From the IMG/VR virus record IMGVR_UViG_3300028189_000044, positions 1 to 30,141 of that record: DNA of 30,141 bases. One strand, 5' to 3'. This stretch comes from a virus. Below the pieces are notes generated by a model that saw nothing but the letters and a program-made list of their open reading frames with translations, was not told the origin of the DNA and did no database searches. The translations under genes and the position numbers were made by a program. Numbering within the stretch: position 1 is the stretch's first letter; each line of letters starts with the position of its first letter. Positions 7,606 to 15,443 of the stretch are shown piece by piece.

Positions 7606-9328
7606 CACTGATGAATGTGGCTCCAGTGACGCCCTCCAAATATATGAGGAAGGTGATGGCTTCTGCTTCTCCTGCTCTGGAACTTTTAGCAAGGACCAAG
7701 TAGAAGAAGCTAGTGGTAACTCAGGTTTCACTAAGACAACAACCACCAAGAAAATCCAAATAGGGAGTCAGAAAAGAAAAATGAATTCTATAGAGGAAAT
7801 AAATTCCTTCGTGCCAAAACCTTTTGCGGCCAGGAAGGTGGACGTAGAGATCAATGAATTCTACGGTGTGAAGGTCTCTTACAACTCTGAAGGAATTGTG
7901 GACACGCATTACTATCCATACAACGATTCCAGTTTCAAAGTCAGAAACATGCCAAAGAGCTTCACATGGATTAACAAATCCGATGAGCTGTTTGGACGTC
8001 GGAAGTTTAGCCCCGGTGGTAAGAGGGTCTACATCTGTGAAGGTGAAATGGACACTCTCAGCGTAGCCCAGGCACTCTTCGACAAGTATGGTAGAGTATA
8101 TCCTTGTGTCGGAATTGCATCTTCCACCATGACAGACTCTGTCTTGGCGCATAGAGACTGGCTAAGAAGTTTTGACGAAGTTATTATTGTCATGGATCAA
8201 GATGAGCCGGGCGCTAAGGCCGAAAAAGAAATCACCCGTATTGTCGGCTTTGACAAGGCAAAGATTGCAACTCTCACTGAGAAAGATGCGGGCGAGGTTC
8301 TTGTTAAACATGGTTCTCAGCGCCTTATGCAGTTGTTGTTTGATGCCGCTAGGTTTGTACCTTCTGGTATCATCGGTAAGGACGCCCTTTGGGATGCCCT
8401 TGTGGAATACAACAATAAGGAATCCTTCGAGTACCCACCTTGTCTGGAAGGGCTCAACGGGAAACTGAAGGGTATGCGTGAAGGTGAGATAGCGTTGTTT
8501 ATCTCAGGAACAGGCTCAGGCAAGTCAACGATGCTCCGAGAGGTTATGCTTCATATTCTTGACAATACCAAGGATAACATCGGAGTTGTGTCGCTAGAAG
8601 AATCCCCTGCAGAGACTGCGAGAAAGCTGGCGAGTATGGTACTCAACAGAAACTCCGCTAACGAAACAATACCTATCGAAGAACTTAAACCTGGCTTCGA
8701 TAAGGTGTTTGCGAGTGATCGAGTGATTTTGCTCGACCACCAAGGTAGTATCGGAGATCTCTCCATCATTGATCAACTGGAATACATGGCATTGTCCGGT
8801 TGCAAATATCTCTTTATCGATCATATAACGATCCTCGTATCAGAGGGTGTAGAAAAGCTTACAGGTAATGAAGCTCAAGACAAGATTATGAATGCGCTAC
8901 TACGTCTTGTCAAACGTTACCCGATTTGGATCGGCCTTGTCTCACACTTGAGAAAGGTACAGTCAGGTGCACAATCATTCGAAGAAGGTAAGTTACCCTC
9001 ACTCGACGATATCCGTGGCTCTGGCTCGATCAAACAAATCAGCTTCGACATCATTGCCTTTGCAAGAGACATGGTGTCAGAGGATGAAAAGGTTCGCAAC
9101 ACAATTAAGATGAGTGTACTTAAAAGTCGGTTCACCGGCCTGACAGGCGTTGTCACTGGGGCAGAGTACAACTACGACACCGGAAGGTTGTCCGCAGGAA
9201 CATATAAGCCGCCAGGAGACTCATTCGAGGCCACGAGGACAAAGGTTGTACAAGTTACAGACCAGTCGTCCGGCCCGAAGCCTAAACAGATAAGTATAAC
9301 ATCGCTCCCACCCACCGTTAAAAAGTAA
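7568..9328 (+). CDS. T7 gp4-type DNA primase-helicase (TTG start)
   Basis: A 586-residue bifunctional replication protein (T7 gp4A is 566). The TTG at 7568 is chosen because AGGAGG lies six bases upstream and it retains the whole zinc domain: C11, C17, C33 and C36 (T7 has C17, C20, C36, C39; the first pair is spaced wider here). The TOPRIM primase core shows ICEGEMD (E158) and VMDQDEPGA (D210, D212). The helicase domain has Walker A GTGSGKST (K319), Walker B KYLFIDH, and a later SGxGSIKQISFDIIAF block that includes the sensor/arginine-finger region. It unwinds the fork and lays primers for the polymerase at 4182. Confidence 0.96.
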   Translation: MSRIITPNQPCPDTDECGSSDALQIYEEGDGFCFSCSGTFSKDQVEEASGNSGFTKTTTTKKIQIGSQKRKMNSIEEINSFVPKPFAARKVDVEINEFYGVKVSYNSEGIVDTHYYPYNDSSFKVRNMPKSFTWINKSDELFGRRKFSPGGKRVYICEGEMDTLSVAQALFDKYGRVYPCVGIASSTMTDSVLAHRDWLRSFDEVIIVMDQDEPGAKAEKEITRIVGFDKAKIATLTEKDAGEVLVKHGSQRLMQLLFDAARFVPSGIIGKDALWDALVEYNNKESFEYPPCLEGLNGKLKGMREGEIALFISGTGSGKSTMLREVMLHILDNTKDNIGVVSLEESPAETARKLASMVLNRNSANETIPIEELKPGFDKVFASDRVILLDHQGSIGDLSIIDQLEYMALSGCKYLFIDHITILVSEGVEKLTGNEAQDKIMNALLRLVKRYPIWIGLVSHLRKVQSGAQSFEEGKLPSLDDIRGSGSIKQISFDIIAFARDMVSEDEKVRNTIKMSVLKSRFTGLTGVVTGAEYNYDTGRLSAGTYKPPGDSFEATRTKVVQVTDQSSGPKPKQISITSLPPTVKK

Positions 9329-9342
9329 AGAAAAGAGATATA

Positions 9343-11271
9343 ATGTCCGCAAAACAATTACCGACAGTCTACCAAGAATTCATCGCACTCAGTCGATACG
9401 CCCGTTGGCTACCCGACGAAAAGAGACGTGAAACTTGGTCCGAAACAGCAACTCGTTATATCAGCTTCTTCGATGACAAGTTTGACTTCGACGATGACGA
9501 GTACGACGAGCTACATGCGGCTATCTACAACCTCAAATCAATGCCTTCTATGCGTGCGCTAATGACAGCAGGACCGGCGCTTGACCGCGATAACGTTGCA
9601 GGATTCAACTGTAGCTACCTCGCTATCAACCGTGTACGTGCCTTCGACGAACTGATGTATATCCTGGCCTGTGGCACCGGAGTAGGTTTCTCTTGTGAAC
9701 GCCAGGAAGTGAACCAATTACCTACCATCGCTGACGAAATGGTGCGGAGTTCTTCTGTGCTTGTGGTGGATGACAGTAAAGAAGGTTGGGCCTCATCGTT
9801 CCGTGAAATGGTTTCTCTGCTGTATGCAGGGCAAGTCCCTAAGTGGAATGTCGACGCTGTACGCCCTAAAGGTGCACCTCTGAAAACCTTCGGTGGTCGT
9901 GCAAGTGGCCCTGAGCCTCTGGTGGAACTCTTCAAGTACACCATTATGCTGTTCAAGAACGCTCGTGGACGTAAGCTAACATCTATTGAAGTCCACGGCC
10001 TCTGCTGTAAGATCGCTGAAATCATCGTTGTTGGTGGTGTTCGACGGTCAGCCCTAATTAGCTTGAGCAACCTCAGCGATGAGCGTATGCGTCATGCTAA
10101 GTCAGGTCAATGGTGGAATGAACACCCTGAATACGCCTTGGCCAATAATACAGTGGCCTATGATGAGCGCCCCGGTGTCGATGTATTTATGCGCGAATGG
10201 CTAGCTCTTATTGAGAGCAAGTCAGGAGAGCGTGGCATCTTCAACCGTGAAGCGGCGCAAAGCCAAGTGGCAAAGAATGGTCGTAGAGACCCCTGCTTTG
10301 AGTTCGGTACTAACCCCTGCTCTGAGATTATCCTTCGAGACAGACAGTTCTGTAACCTCTCTGAAGTAGTTGTTCGCGAAGACGATACAATTGATGACCT
10401 TAAAGAGAAGGTTCGATTAGCTACTATCTTTGGAACTCTTCAGTCATCACTCACTAAGTTCAGGTATCTGAGCAAAGAGTGGGCTGAGAACACCAAAGAA
10501 GAAGCACTGTTGGGTGTCTCCCTCACTGGCATTATGGAACACCCTATCTTGAACGGATCTGGATATTTAGATGGCACTGATGACAGACTCGCAGGCATCC
10601 TCGACGAGCTGTGCGATGTTGCTGTGTCGACTAATGCTGAGTGGGCTGATCGTCTTGGTGTCGCCAGATCAACTGCTGTGACCTGTGTGAAGCCTTCTGG
10701 CACTGTTAGCCAACTGGTTAACTCACCATCGGGTATCCATGCTGAATACGCAGAGCACTATATTCGCACTGTGAGGGCCGACGACAAAGATCCTCTATGT
10801 GAATATATGAAGTCTGTAGGCTTCCCCTGGGAAGAAGATGTTACGAAGCCTGGCAGCGTGTCGGTCTTCAGCTTTCCTATGAAGAAACCAAAGGGTTCAA
10901 TCTTCCGAAATGATCGGACTGCACTTCAGCAGCTAGAGCTATGGCTGGTTTATCAACGTCACTGGTGTGAGCATAAACCCTCCATCACAGTGTACGTTCG
11001 GGACGAAGAATGGCTGGCCGTTGGCGCTTGGGTATGGGAGCACTTCGATGAAATCTCTGGAGTGAGCTTCTTACCGTACTCTGATCATACTTATCGTCAA
11101 GCTCCGTACCAGGAGATCTTTGAAGATGAGTACGAAGATCTGATCAAGATGATGCCGAAAAATGTCGATTGGGCAAAACTCGGTGAATTCGAAGACCAAG
11201 ACATGACTGCAGGAGCCGGTACAATGGCTTGTGTAGCTGGTGTATGTGAGATCGTTGATCTTACTAGTTAA
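9343..11271 (+). CDS. Adenosylcobalamin-dependent (class II) ribonucleoside-triphosphate reductase
   Basis: A 642-residue enzyme that makes deoxynucleotides for replication. It looks like the monomeric class II type: an N-terminal redox cysteine in FNCSYLA (C90), the radical-site loop TNPCSEI with C326 and E328, a GVGFSC-type active site entry, and a C-terminal shuttle pair in CVAGVCEI (C630, C635). There is no partner NrdB gene and no glycyl-radical C-terminus in the window, and the length and motifs match Lactobacillus-type RTPR (about 740 residues) with shortened parts. The enzyme needs adenosylcobalamin from the host or medium. It follows the primase-helicase after 14 bases and is followed by a strong hairpin at 11276. 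Confidence 0.93.
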   Translation: MSAKQLPTVYQEFIALSRYARWLPDEKRRETWSETATRYISFFDDKFDFDDDEYDELHAAIYNLKSMPSMRALMTAGPALDRDNVAGFNCSYLAINRVRAFDELMYILACGTGVGFSCERQEVNQLPTIADEMVRSSSVLVVDDSKEGWASSFREMVSLLYAGQVPKWNVDAVRPKGAPLKTFGGRASGPEPLVELFKYTIMLFKNARGRKLTSIEVHGLCCKIAEIIVVGGVRRSALISLSNLSDERMRHAKSGQWWNEHPEYALANNTVAYDERPGVDVFMREWLALIESKSGERGIFNREAAQSQVAKNGRRDPCFEFGTNPCSEIILRDRQFCNLSEVVVREDDTIDDLKEKVRLATIFGTLQSSLTKFRYLSKEWAENTKEEALLGVSLTGIMEHPILNGSGYLDGTDDRLAGILDELCDVAVSTNAEWADRLGVARSTAVTCVKPSGTVSQLVNSPSGIHAEYAEHYIRTVRADDKDPLCEYMKSVGFPWEEDVTKPGSVSVFSFPMKKPKGSIFRNDRTALQQLELWLVYQRHWCEHKPSITVYVRDEEWLAVGAWVWEHFDEISGVSFLPYSDHTYRQAPYQEIFEDEYEDLIKMMPKNVDWAKLGEFEDQDMTAGAGTMACVAGVCEIVDLTS

Positions 11272-11275
11272 ATCG

Positions 11276-11312
11276 TTATGGGTGAGTGATTGTTATGATC
11301 GCTCACCCATAA
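11276..11312 (+). repeat. 15-bp hairpin after the ribonucleotide reductase gene
   Basis: 11276-11290 pairs with 11298-11312 over 15 positions (one G-U), leaving a seven-base loop. The stem begins TTATGGGTGAG and ends CTCACCCATAA. A tract of only four A and no T-run follows, so it is probably not an intrinsic terminator on the + strand; RNA processing or 3'-end protection fits better. The ATGGGT shoulder is shared with the hairpin at 3800. Confidence 0.65.
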
Positions 11313-11340
11313 AACTGAAACAATCAGGAGTACATTGAAA

Positions 11341-11715
11341 ATGACAATCGACTGGACAGAGAAGCTTGTAACTAATCAAGGACACAATGTGTACCTGCTT
11401 GCTACGGACATTGGTGGAAACTTCAACAAAGTGGGTATCATCAAGGTCGGTGAAGAGAGCGTCGTCATCCGAATGAATGACTACGGTGAATTTGCTATAC
11501 TGGATACTGCCCAAGAAGATATCGTTTCCGAAGAGCTTCGTATCGTCAATGACGCAGGCTCTCGTAAGGTCTGGGTCAACATCTTACGCAACACCGCCTA
11601 CCACCGTACCAAAGGTGAAGCTGATCAAGCTGCCAAAGATTCTTTTCGTGGACGTATTGCTTGCGTTGAAATCGATTACGTACCTGGGCAAGGGCTACTC
11701 TCGCCTGAACTTTAA
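11341..11715 (+). CDS. Hypothetical protein, 124 residues
   Basis: I take the ATG at 11341, ten bases after AGGAG; an in-frame TTG at 11335 would be only four bases from it. The N-terminal half alternates hydrophobic and polar residues as in a small beta-domain (NVYLLATDIGG, VGIIKVG, VVIRMNDYGEFAIL). No catalytic motif, membrane span or metal cluster is visible and I do not recognise the family. It is the first gene after the 11276 hairpin and has about 20 bases to the next gene, so it likely belongs to the same message as the following small genes. Confidence 0.7.
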   Translation: MTIDWTEKLVTNQGHNVYLLATDIGGNFNKVGIIKVGEESVVIRMNDYGEFAILDTAQEDIVSEELRIVNDAGSRKVWVNILRNTAYHRTKGEADQAAKDSFRGRIACVEIDYVPGQGLLSPEL

Positions 11716-11736
11716 CTGAAAACAAGGGAGATTACT

Positions 11737-12132
11737 ATGTCAATAGCACTAACAGACTACGAAGAGAGACTTCTTGTGGACGTGGCCTCCGATAACCCTG
11801 GATTACCTTGGGGCGCTGCTATGGGCCAGGGTCTAGAGGTTCTGTGTCACTCAGGTTACATGAACAAGAACGCTGTCAATCCACTCATTACAGGTGGTGT
11901 CAGCACACAGTATCTCGTAAGTAAAAAGGGTGAGGAAATGGTCAAGAAGATCCTCGCCGAAAAGGCTGAGGTGGCTGTTGACGAAATCCCTGACCCTGTC
12001 AGCGAGTACGACATTCTCACTGAGCGTGACTGGATCGAAGGAGAGCTGGCTACCATTGAGTATGACTATAAAGTTCACCCTGTTGCAATGAAACGCATCA
12101 GGTCACTCTTCGATAGACTGGAAGGAAAGTAA
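11737..12132 (+). CDS. Hypothetical protein, 131 residues
   Basis: A soluble-looking protein starting after AAGGGAGA. The first 70 residues (ALTDYEERLLVDVA, then LEVLCHSGYM and STQYLVSKKGEEMVKKILAEKA) have the spacing of a winged-helix-like domain, with a 'LT..G...V' type wing followed by a helix, but this is weak. The C-terminal third (ERDWIEGELATIEYDYKVHPVAMKRIRSLFDRLEGK) is a probable amphipathic helix pair. No family is recognised. The stop is immediately followed by the ATG of the next gene at 12133. Confidence 0.7.
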   Translation: MSIALTDYEERLLVDVASDNPGLPWGAAMGQGLEVLCHSGYMNKNAVNPLITGGVSTQYLVSKKGEEMVKKILAEKAEVAVDEIPDPVSEYDILTERDWIEGELATIEYDYKVHPVAMKRIRSLFDRLEGK

Positions 12133-12312
12133 ATGGTTACCTTTCCAACTATGCTCGTTCTACTTGGACTTCTATTTCTTATCGGAGGGTTCAGGGTACT
12201 GGTAGTTCGAGAGAAGCCAAAACAAGACGGTGTAATACCAATACTGTTTGGTGTTGTGCTTTTACTAATCGCACTTCAATTCTTTGCGGGGCCACAGTGG
12301 CAGATCTTTTAA
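12133..12312 (+). CDS. 59-residue two-span membrane protein
   Basis: This short gene begins at an ATG one base after the preceding TAA and has a GGAAGGAAAG ribosome site. The product has two hydrophobic segments, about residues 4-25 (starting FPTMLVLLGLLFLIGGF) and 36-52 (ILFGVVLLLIALQFF), joined by a basic loop (REKPKQDG). A charge-positive loop between two helices suggests both ends face outward. The next small gene, at 12315, has the same plan, so the two look like a tandem pair. Holin-like size and topology are compatible, but no lysis gene is nearby, so I do not call it a holin. Confidence 0.65.
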   Translation: MVTFPTMLVLLGLLFLIGGFRVLVVREKPKQDGVIPILFGVVLLLIALQFFAGPQWQIF

Positions 12313-12314
12313 CA

Positions 12315-12460
12315 ATGTTTCTGGCGAATGCGGGAGTGACCCTTTTAGTGGTTGCTTCCGTACTTTTCTACAAGAACAAACAAAAACAAGGACTCCCGCG
12401 ACTGTCCTCGGATGGCTAGGTGCGGTGGTTCTTCTCGTAACATTTCTGATACAACCTTAA
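12315..12460 (+). pseudogene. Second two-span membrane peptide, split by a frameshift
   Basis: From the ATG at 12315 the frame reads a hydrophobic helix (VTLLVVASVLFY) and a basic loop (KNKQKQG) and stops at 12417-12419 after 34 residues. The -1 frame then continues from the A-run near 12380-12390 with a second helix (VLGWLGAVVLLVTFL) and stops at 12458-12460. Joined at the run of five A residues, the product would be a 48-residue two-helix protein with the same plan as the gene at 12133. This can be a broken copy, a sequencing indel in the A-run, or ribosomal slippage on A-AAA. There is no Shine-Dalgarno site, so it is probably translated by reinitiation from the TAA three bases earlier. Confidence 0.5.
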
Positions 12461-12469
12461 GGAGTCTCT

Positions 12470-12724
12470 ATGAGAGAGAAAATAAGGGGTGTCCTGAGGG
12501 ACATGCTACCTATCGAGACTGATCGGCCTATCCTCGATACTGACAATATTGAAGATGATCTAGGTGCTGACAGTCTGGATCGCGTTGAGATCATTATGGT
12601 ACTTGAGGAGACATTCGCTATCGTTATAGAGGACCTCCCTGCCAGCAAAATAATGACTGTCGCAGACTACGATTCTGTAGTCGAAGAAGCACTCAAGAAG
12701 AGCCCAACCAAGGAAAGCCAGTAG
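12470..12724 (+). CDS. acpP: Acyl carrier protein
   Basis: An 84-residue acidic four-helix protein with the phosphopantetheine site DDLGADSLDRVEI, modified at S35 (S36 in E. coli ACP), followed by the typical helix II (MVLEETFAIVIED) and PASKIMTVADYDSVVE helix III. Length, acidity and motif match the bacterial AcpP family closely. It starts after AAGGAG. In bacteria ACP carries fatty-acyl intermediates and touches several other enzymes; a phage copy could redirect host lipid synthesis, acylate a phage or toxin protein, or sequester the host holo-ACP synthase. No ketosynthase or acyltransferase is in the window. Confidence 0.93.
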   Translation: MREKIRGVLRDMLPIETDRPILDTDNIEDDLGADSLDRVEIIMVLEETFAIVIEDLPASKIMTVADYDSVVEEALKKSPTKESQ

Positions 12725-12734
12725 GAGGCTACCA

Positions 12735-14054
12735 ATGAATTCCGACGAAATATACGACGTACTACGCATAGTCGAGAGCATGCCTGGCAAGAACGACAAG
12801 GTGGCAGTTCTGCAAGACTTCCTTGATGATCCTGAGTTTGAAAAAGTCCTCAAGCTTGCCTACCATCCACACACTAACTTTGGTGTACTCAGTATGCCGC
12901 TGGTGCATGGCGACAGAGGTGTCTTCACATTGGCGACATTTCAACTTCTGGACGATCTTGCGAATCGTTCTGTCTCAGGGCGCAATGCCAGAGAGGCTAT
13001 TGCTGATGAGCTTGTAGGCCTCAGTGGGGACTCTGCTAGTCTTTTCCTGAACATCCTCAAGAAGGATCTTCGGGCGGGATTCAGTGCAAAGACAATCAAT
13101 AAGGCTAAACCAAAGACAATCCCTGTGGTCCCGTATATGCGCTGTTCACTACCGAAAGACGTCAAGGATGAGATCTTCATCTGGGAAGATGGCGTGTACA
13201 GTCAGGAAAAGATGGACGGTATGTTTGTCAACGTCACAAATTACGAAGATGCGACACCCATTTCTACTCGTACCGGACACCACTTCAATAATCGTGTTCT
13301 GGGTGACTTCACGAATGAGTTGAATGTCGACCTACCAATAGGTTACCAGACTCACGGTGAGTTACTCATCATGGGCACCCATGGTTTTCTCGACCGTAAA
13401 ACTTCTAACGGCATGTTCAACCACATATTGAAATCCGGCGAAGGTCTAGCTGACAGCTCACTAATCATTTATCTTGTGGCCTGGGATACTGTACCTCTCA
13501 ATGTCATCCTAGGACTGGAAGAGAGCAAGGAGCCTTACCAACAGCGTCTGGAAAAACTACAAGGACACCTTGGTGATTGCAATGTAGCCTGTGTTGCGGA
13601 AACAAGGGTATCTTATACGAAAGAAGAATCGGTAACGCACTACAACGATGTCATTGCCAGAGGCGGTGAAGGTACAATTGTAAAAAGCGCCCAAGGCCTG
13701 TGGAAAAACGGCACCTCGAAACACCAATATAAACTCAAGGCTGAGCGTGAATGTGAACTCTTTGTGGCCGATTTCATTGAAGGCAATGGTAAATACGAAG
13801 GTAGCTTGGGTGCCCTGGTTTGCGTATCCAGCGACGGCCTACTACAAGTAAACGTATCAGGTATGACGGATCAACTCCGTGCTGAAATTTGGGCTGGCCA
13901 AGAAGGCTGGCTTGGATCTATTATCACAGTACGTTTTAATGAGGTAATCACCTCGAAAACGAATGAGCTACACTCACTTTTTCTCCCCCGTTTCATCGAG
14001 AGACGCATCGACAAAATCGCTGCTGATCCTCTCCCTTACATACAAGGACTGTAA
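12735..14054 (+). CDS. ATP-dependent DNA ligase
   Basis: A 439-residue ligase that seals nicks between Okazaki fragments. The nucleotidyltransferase motifs are in order: motif I EKMDG with the AMP-accepting K159, RTG at motif Ia, HGELL at motif III, GGEGTIVK at motif IV and KLKAE at motif V. The C-terminal part (about residues 345-425) has the length and beta-strand pattern of the OB-fold domain. The first 140 residues (including FLNILKKDLRAGFSAKTINKA) resemble the N-terminal helical domain of T4-type ligases. The gene has a GGAGG site seven bases upstream and follows ACP after ten bases. Confidence 0.95.
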   Translation: MNSDEIYDVLRIVESMPGKNDKVAVLQDFLDDPEFEKVLKLAYHPHTNFGVLSMPLVHGDRGVFTLATFQLLDDLANRSVSGRNAREAIADELVGLSGDSASLFLNILKKDLRAGFSAKTINKAKPKTIPVVPYMRCSLPKDVKDEIFIWEDGVYSQEKMDGMFVNVTNYEDATPISTRTGHHFNNRVLGDFTNELNVDLPIGYQTHGELLIMGTHGFLDRKTSNGMFNHILKSGEGLADSSLIIYLVAWDTVPLNVILGLEESKEPYQQRLEKLQGHLGDCNVACVAETRVSYTKEESVTHYNDVIARGGEGTIVKSAQGLWKNGTSKHQYKLKAERECELFVADFIEGNGKYEGSLGALVCVSSDGLLQVNVSGMTDQLRAEIWAGQEGWLGSIITVRFNEVITSKTNELHSLFLPRFIERRIDKIAADPLPYIQGL

Positions 14055-14055
14055 T

Positions 14056-14964
14056 ATGAAGGCCAAAACAATCAAAAAAGTTATCCAAGCCAAACTTAAG
14101 GATTGGCTTGAGTCGATTGATGATCCCGCGCTGCAAACCCAAATACGGCATAATGTCGTAGTCACCGGTGGTTGCATCGCTTCAATGCTGCTGAAAGAAC
14201 GTGTCAACGACTTTGATATCTATTTCCGCGACAGGGCCACCACTATCGCCGTTGCCGAATACTACGTCAGGAAGTTTAAGGCGAACCCTCCTTCGAGCTT
14301 CAAGAACCATCCTACAACCCTCGACATCGTCGTCGTCAAGGAAGATGACCGTGTGGGTATCAAGGTACGCTCTGCAGGTATTGCCGGTGCTCCTCAAGAG
14401 GACTATCAATACTTTGAGAGTGTCGAAAACCAAGACGCTGCCGGAAACTATGTGGAAGCTGCCATGAATGTCATGGACGCAGATGCTGACGACGAGGACA
14501 AATACCGTCCTGTCTTCATGTCCACTAATGCTATTACCCTGTCACATGATGTGCAGATCATCACACGATTCTTCGGAACACCGGATGAGTTACATGCCAA
14601 CTTTGACTTTGTTCATACGATGAATTATTTCGATTCAAAGTCTGGTGAGCTGGTGCTGAATGCAAAGGCACTTGAAGCATTGCTTTCAAGGGAACTCATC
14701 TACATCGGTTCGCGGTATCCTCTGTGTTCTGTTATCAGGACTCGGAAGTTTATCAACCGTGGCTTCACAATCAATGCCGGGCAATACCTCAAGATGCTCT
14801 TCCAGGTAAGTCAACTCGACTTAACTGACTTGAAGACTCTCGAGGACCAGCTCACAGGTGTTGATGCAGCCTACTTCATGGAAGTCATTGGCAAGCTTCG
14901 TGAGAGGGGCGACTCAAATATCGATGCTGCCTATCTCATCGAAGTTATCGATCGGATATTCTAA
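14056..14964 (+). CDS. Putative nucleotidyltransferase-fold phage protein
   Basis: A 302-residue protein; I choose the ATG at 14056, one base after the ligase stop and behind AAGGAC, instead of an upstream ATG inside the ligase. Residues about 35-60 read VVVTGGCIASMLLKERVNDFDIYF: a glycine pair, a helix, and an acidic D-x-D, the signature of the DNA polymerase beta-type nucleotidyltransferase fold (GG...DxD). A third acidic residue is possible in TTLDIVVVKED. I recall similar GGCIASLL...NDxDxYF proteins in other tailed phages without known function. Substrate is unknown; tRNA or nucleotide modification and toxin-like activity are all open. Confidence 0.65.
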   Translation: MKAKTIKKVIQAKLKDWLESIDDPALQTQIRHNVVVTGGCIASMLLKERVNDFDIYFRDRATTIAVAEYYVRKFKANPPSSFKNHPTTLDIVVVKEDDRVGIKVRSAGIAGAPQEDYQYFESVENQDAAGNYVEAAMNVMDADADDEDKYRPVFMSTNAITLSHDVQIITRFFGTPDELHANFDFVHTMNYFDSKSGELVLNAKALEALLSRELIYIGSRYPLCSVIRTRKFINRGFTINAGQYLKMLFQVSQLDLTDLKTLEDQLTGVDAAYFMEVIGKLRERGDSNIDAAYLIEVIDRIF

Positions 14965-15242
14965 TGCCGAAGGTTCTCAAGATGCCTTCTACAGGTGTAC
15001 CTAAAGGGGCGGTCTACATAGGCCGTCCTGGACCCTGGGGAAATCCCTTTCTAATTGGTAGAGACGGGGATCGTGCCGAAGTCGTTCGAAAGTTCAGGGA
15101 CAGTGTTACACCTGAACTTGTCCTCAGAGTCGTTAAAGAGCTGAAAGGTAAAGATCTCGTTTGTTTCTGTGCACCAAAAGCGTGTCATGGAGATGTACTT
15201 CTAGAAATTGCTAATCCGGAGATGAATCATGAGCAGGAATAA
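14964..15242 (+). CDS. DUF4326 protein
   Basis: A 92-residue protein beginning in the TAATG overlap with the preceding stop. It shows the full DUF4326 pattern: VYIGRPGPWGNPF near the N-terminus, GDRAEVV, LKGKDLVCFCAPKACHGDVLLEIAN near the C-terminus with paired cysteines and a histidine. DUF4326 is widespread in phages and some bacteria. Its biochemical role is not settled to my knowledge; the conserved C-x-C-x4-CHG set could bind metal. It lies between the nucleotidyltransferase-fold gene and the DHH phosphoesterase, in what looks like a nucleotide-processing block. Confidence 0.88.
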   Translation: MPKVLKMPSTGVPKGAVYIGRPGPWGNPFLIGRDGDRAEVVRKFRDSVTPELVLRVVKELKGKDLVCFCAPKACHGDVLLEIANPEMNHEQE

Positions 15243-15429
15243 AGACTTGTATATGGCTGCTGAGGAGGAAATGATCGGACAGTATATGGATGATCATCCT
15301 GAAGCGACTGAAGAAGAGGCTTCACTGGCTGTCAACAAAGATCCGAGTGCTGTTTCAAACCACGTATCTGACAGACTGGCTGATCAAGCCGATTTTGAAA
15401 ATGATCGACGACGTGATTCGTTGATGTAA
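15229..15429 (+). CDS. Small acidic hypothetical protein
   Basis: A 66-residue protein overlapping the DUF4326 gene by 14 bases and having a CCGGAG element before its ATG. The sequence is mostly helical and acidic (AAEEEMIGQYMDDHPEATEEEASLAV, then SDRLADQADFENDRRRDSLM). I recall similar short 'E-A-x...D-R-x-A-D-x-A-D' proteins in tailed phages, but cannot attach a function. Confidence 0.65.
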   Translation: MSRNKDLYMAAEEEMIGQYMDDHPEATEEEASLAVNKDPSAVSNHVSDRLADQADFENDRRRDSLM

Positions 15430-15443
15430 TACAGGAGGCGTAA

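Noticed and set aside
12133-12312. Holin
   Set aside because: Size and two helices fit, but there is no endolysin or spanin gene nearby and the gene lies in the metabolic block, so only a membrane-protein call is made.
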